Assembly: GCA_005880525.1 (NCBI GenBank)
Contig: VBFW01000226.1
Span: 1-8,112 of the forward strand
Origin: Chloroflexota bacterium
GTDB lineage: Bacteria > Chloroflexota > Dormibacteria > Dormibacterales > Dormibacteraceae
Direction: 5' to 3'
Length of the DNA: 8,112 bases
Positions within the stretch are counted from its first letter, which is position 1; every line of letters starts with the position of its first letter. The position numbers were made by a program, and so were the translations under genes. Of this stretch, positions 7,186 through 8,112 are shown piece after piece. The notes under the pieces are model-generated. The model ran no database searches. It was not told the origin of the DNA and worked only from the letters and a program-made list of their open reading frames with translations.

Positions 7186-7559
7186 AGATGGTCGTCGCGA
7201 TAATCCGTCACGAAAAGCTCCAGGAGGTCCAGGACGTGCTGGACGAGTGCGGCGTGTCGGGCGTCACCGTGACCGAGGTCAAAGGATGCGGCGCCCAGCG
7301 TGGCTACACCGAGAAATATCGGGGCACGGCGGTGCACATCTCGTTGCGGCCGCGGCTCAAGGTCGAAGCCGTGATGCAGTCGGAGATCGTCAACACAGTG
7401 GTGGACAAAATCGCCGTGGCAGCTCGGGCCGACAACGGCGGCGAGGTGGGCGACGGCAAGATCTTCGTGATCGGTGTCGAGGACGCGGTGCGGATCCGCA
7501 CCGGCGAGCACGGCCCGGAAACCGTTCGTCATGCCGCCCGTGCGATGTGGGGGCACTAA
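7182..7559 (+). CDS. glnK: Nitrogen regulatory protein P-II (GlnK type, atypical T-loop)
   Basis: A 125-residue trimeric signal protein that binds ATP/ADP and 2-oxoglutarate and, next to amt, normally gates Amt. The fold signatures are clear: AIIRHEKLQEVQDVL (6-20), VTVTEVKGCGAQRGYTEKYRG (28-48), GDGKIFV (90-96) and VRIRTGE (103-109). Gly37, Gln39 and the two Arg of RIRTGE, which contact nucleotide and effector, are kept. Counting from Met1, the T-loop reads KYRGTAVHISLRPR: Tyr46 is present, but position 51, the classical uridylylated/adenylylated Tyr, is Val, and position 58 is Arg instead of Lys. Between Ala81 and GDGK there are about three extra residues (RADNGGEV) compared with Escherichia coli GlnB. 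Named glnK for its amt linkage; glnB would be equally defensible by sequence. It ends just before a strong terminator. Confidence 0.93.
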
Positions 7560-7560
7560 C

Positions 7561-7597
7561 AGAAAAAGAAAAGGCGCCCGGTCGAACCGGGCGCCTT
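7561..7597. terminator. Bidirectional terminator between glnK and trxA
   Basis: A perfect 12-bp stem, AAGGCGCCCGGT (7571-7582) and its complement (7586-7597), with a three-base CGA loop. For trxA on the minus strand it is followed by a T-rich tract (complement of 7561-7572), a classic intrinsic terminator. For glnK on the plus strand only a TTAAT follows, so termination there is less sure. The glnK stop is 11 bases away and the trxA stop 15. Confidence 0.88.
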
Positions 7598-7612
7598 AAT
7601 CGCCGAGCTTGA

Positions 7613-7978
7613 TTAGGCTTCCTTGGCGGCAGACCGGACAGCCACCGGCGCTGGGACGTTGCGGTCGATCCAGGCTTTGATCGGGGCTTTGCCACCCGGG
7701 TAGCCGACCAGACGGTCGACGAGCTTGCCTTCGCGGAACAGGCCGAGCGTCGGGATGCCCATCACGCCGTAGCGGATGGCGATCTCCTGGTTGACGTCGA
7801 CGTCGAGCTTGCCGACGGTCACCTTGCCGGCGTACTCGCCCGCAAGCTGCTCGACAACCGGCGCCATCATGTGGCACGGGCCACACCAGTCGGCGTAGAA
7901 ATCGACAACGACCGGTTCCTTTGCGTTCAGCACATTGGCCTCGAACGTCTGGCCGTCGAAGTGCTTCATGTTGTTCAT
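7613..7978 (-). CDS. trxA: Thioredoxin
   Basis: A 121-residue cytoplasmic thioredoxin that reduces protein disulfides and is itself reduced by thioredoxin reductase. The active site is WCGPC (residues 31-35), preceded by VVDFYAD (24-30, with buried Asp26). The cis-proline is Pro76 in GIPTL, and the KLDVDVN strand (57-63) and a C-terminal FREGKLVDRLVGY segment complete the fold. There is no signal peptide or membrane anchor. The tail APVAVRSAAKEA adds about ten residues beyond the usual core of 105-110. ATG 7978 is chosen; the ATG at 7969 (MKHFDG) is a possible shorter start. The ribosome site is unclear: GGAGGGG lies 16 bases upstream in a hairpin loop. No trxB is in view; its link to the nitrogen genes looks only positional. 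Confidence 0.95.
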   Translation of the reverse strand: MNNMKHFDGQTFEANVLNAKEPVVVDFYADWCGPCHMMAPVVEQLAGEYAGKVTVGKLDVDVNQEIAIRYGVMGIPTLGLFREGKLVDRLVGYPGGKAPIKAWIDRNVPAPVAVRSAAKEA

Positions 7979-7989
7979 GTCACATCTAA

Positions 7990-8005
7990 GCCTGCCCCTC
8001 CAGGC
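7990..8005 (-). promoter_or_regulatory. Hairpin with Shine-Dalgarno-like loop in the trxA leader
   Basis: On the minus strand GCCTG and CAGGC (complement of 8001-8005 and 7990-7994) pair around the loop GAGGGG. The loop and the closing G give GGAGGGG, 16 bases before ATG 7978, too far for a usual Shine-Dalgarno. It may be chance in GC-rich DNA. Confidence 0.25.
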
Positions 8006-8016
8006 GTTATTCCTAA

Positions 8017-8029
8017 CCCCTGACAGGGG
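8017..8029 (+). promoter_or_regulatory. Small hairpin over the ribosome site of the last gene
   Basis: CCCCT (8017-8021) pairs with AGGGG (8025-8029) around GAC. AGGGGAG (8025-8031) is the likely Shine-Dalgarno for ATG 8041. A competing pair, CCTGA (8019-8023) and TCAGG (8034-8038), would also enclose it. Structure could damp translation, but the stems are short. Confidence 0.3.
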
Positions 8030-8040
8030 AGAATCAGGCC

Positions 8041-8112
8041 ATGGCGACCCTGGCGGCCACCCGGCAGATGTCGACCTTCGAGGTGGCGCTTCGCACCTTC
8101 GGCGCTCGCCTG
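8041..8112 (+). CDS. Start of an unrecognised protein (cut by window edge)
   Basis: An open frame of 24 codons from ATG 8041 to the window end, beginning MATLAATRQMSTFEVALRT. A ribosome site AGGGGAG lies about nine bases upstream. It is divergent from trxA with a 62-base gap. The visible part has no signal peptide or motif that I recognise, and a second in-frame ATG (8068) is possible. Too little is present to assign a family. Confidence 0.5.
   Translation, partial: MATLAATRQMSTFEVALRTFGARL

Overview
The window is high-GC bacterial DNA with dense gene packing, GTG starts beside ATG starts, and strong Shine-Dalgarno sites on some genes but none on others. The gene families (DUF3224, a GAF-PucR regulator, a type I glutamine synthetase, an amt-glnK pair) fit an actinobacterium or a high-GC Chloroflexota/Dormibacterota-type soil bacterium. 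No rRNA, tRNA or long housekeeping array is present, so the lineage is an inference only.

Layout. Bases 1-149 (minus) hold the start of a secreted protein cut by the window edge. Divergent from it is a plus-strand run of three genes (279-1798): a Rossmann-fold NAD(P)-binding oxidoreductase of the F420-dependent NADP reductase type, a DUF3224 protein, and a membrane-anchored protein with a six-cysteine extracytoplasmic domain. A 63-residue two-helix membrane protein (1802-1993, minus) converges on that run. A 588-residue GAF/PucR-type regulator (2061-3827, plus) follows and converges on glnA (3955-5400, minus). The gap between these two holds a nested inverted repeat built on TGTATACA and a clear glnA terminator.

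The core is a nitrogen-assimilation block. glnA (type I glutamine synthetase) is transcribed leftward; amt (ammonium channel, 5713-7185) and a P-II signal protein (7182-7559, overlapping amt by 4 bases) run rightward. A roughly 310-base divergent control region between them carries the perfect palindrome CGTGTGGTCCACACG. The expected logic is that Amt brings in ammonium, GlnA fixes it into glutamine, and P-II senses 2-oxoglutarate/ATP/ADP and gates Amt. The PucR-type protein is the only regulator in the window and could control this block, but only proximity suggests it.

The P-II protein ends at a perfect 12-bp stem shared as a bidirectional terminator with trxA (7613-7978, minus). A further plus-strand gene starts at 8041 and runs off the window.

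The most notable points are the P-II sequence (Val replaces the classical uridylylation Tyr51, and there are about three extra residues before the GDGK motif), the nested TGTATACA repeat, and the palindrome between glnA and amt. No wholly new multi-gene system was found. The rest is a recognisable nitrogen-assimilation locus with variant parts.
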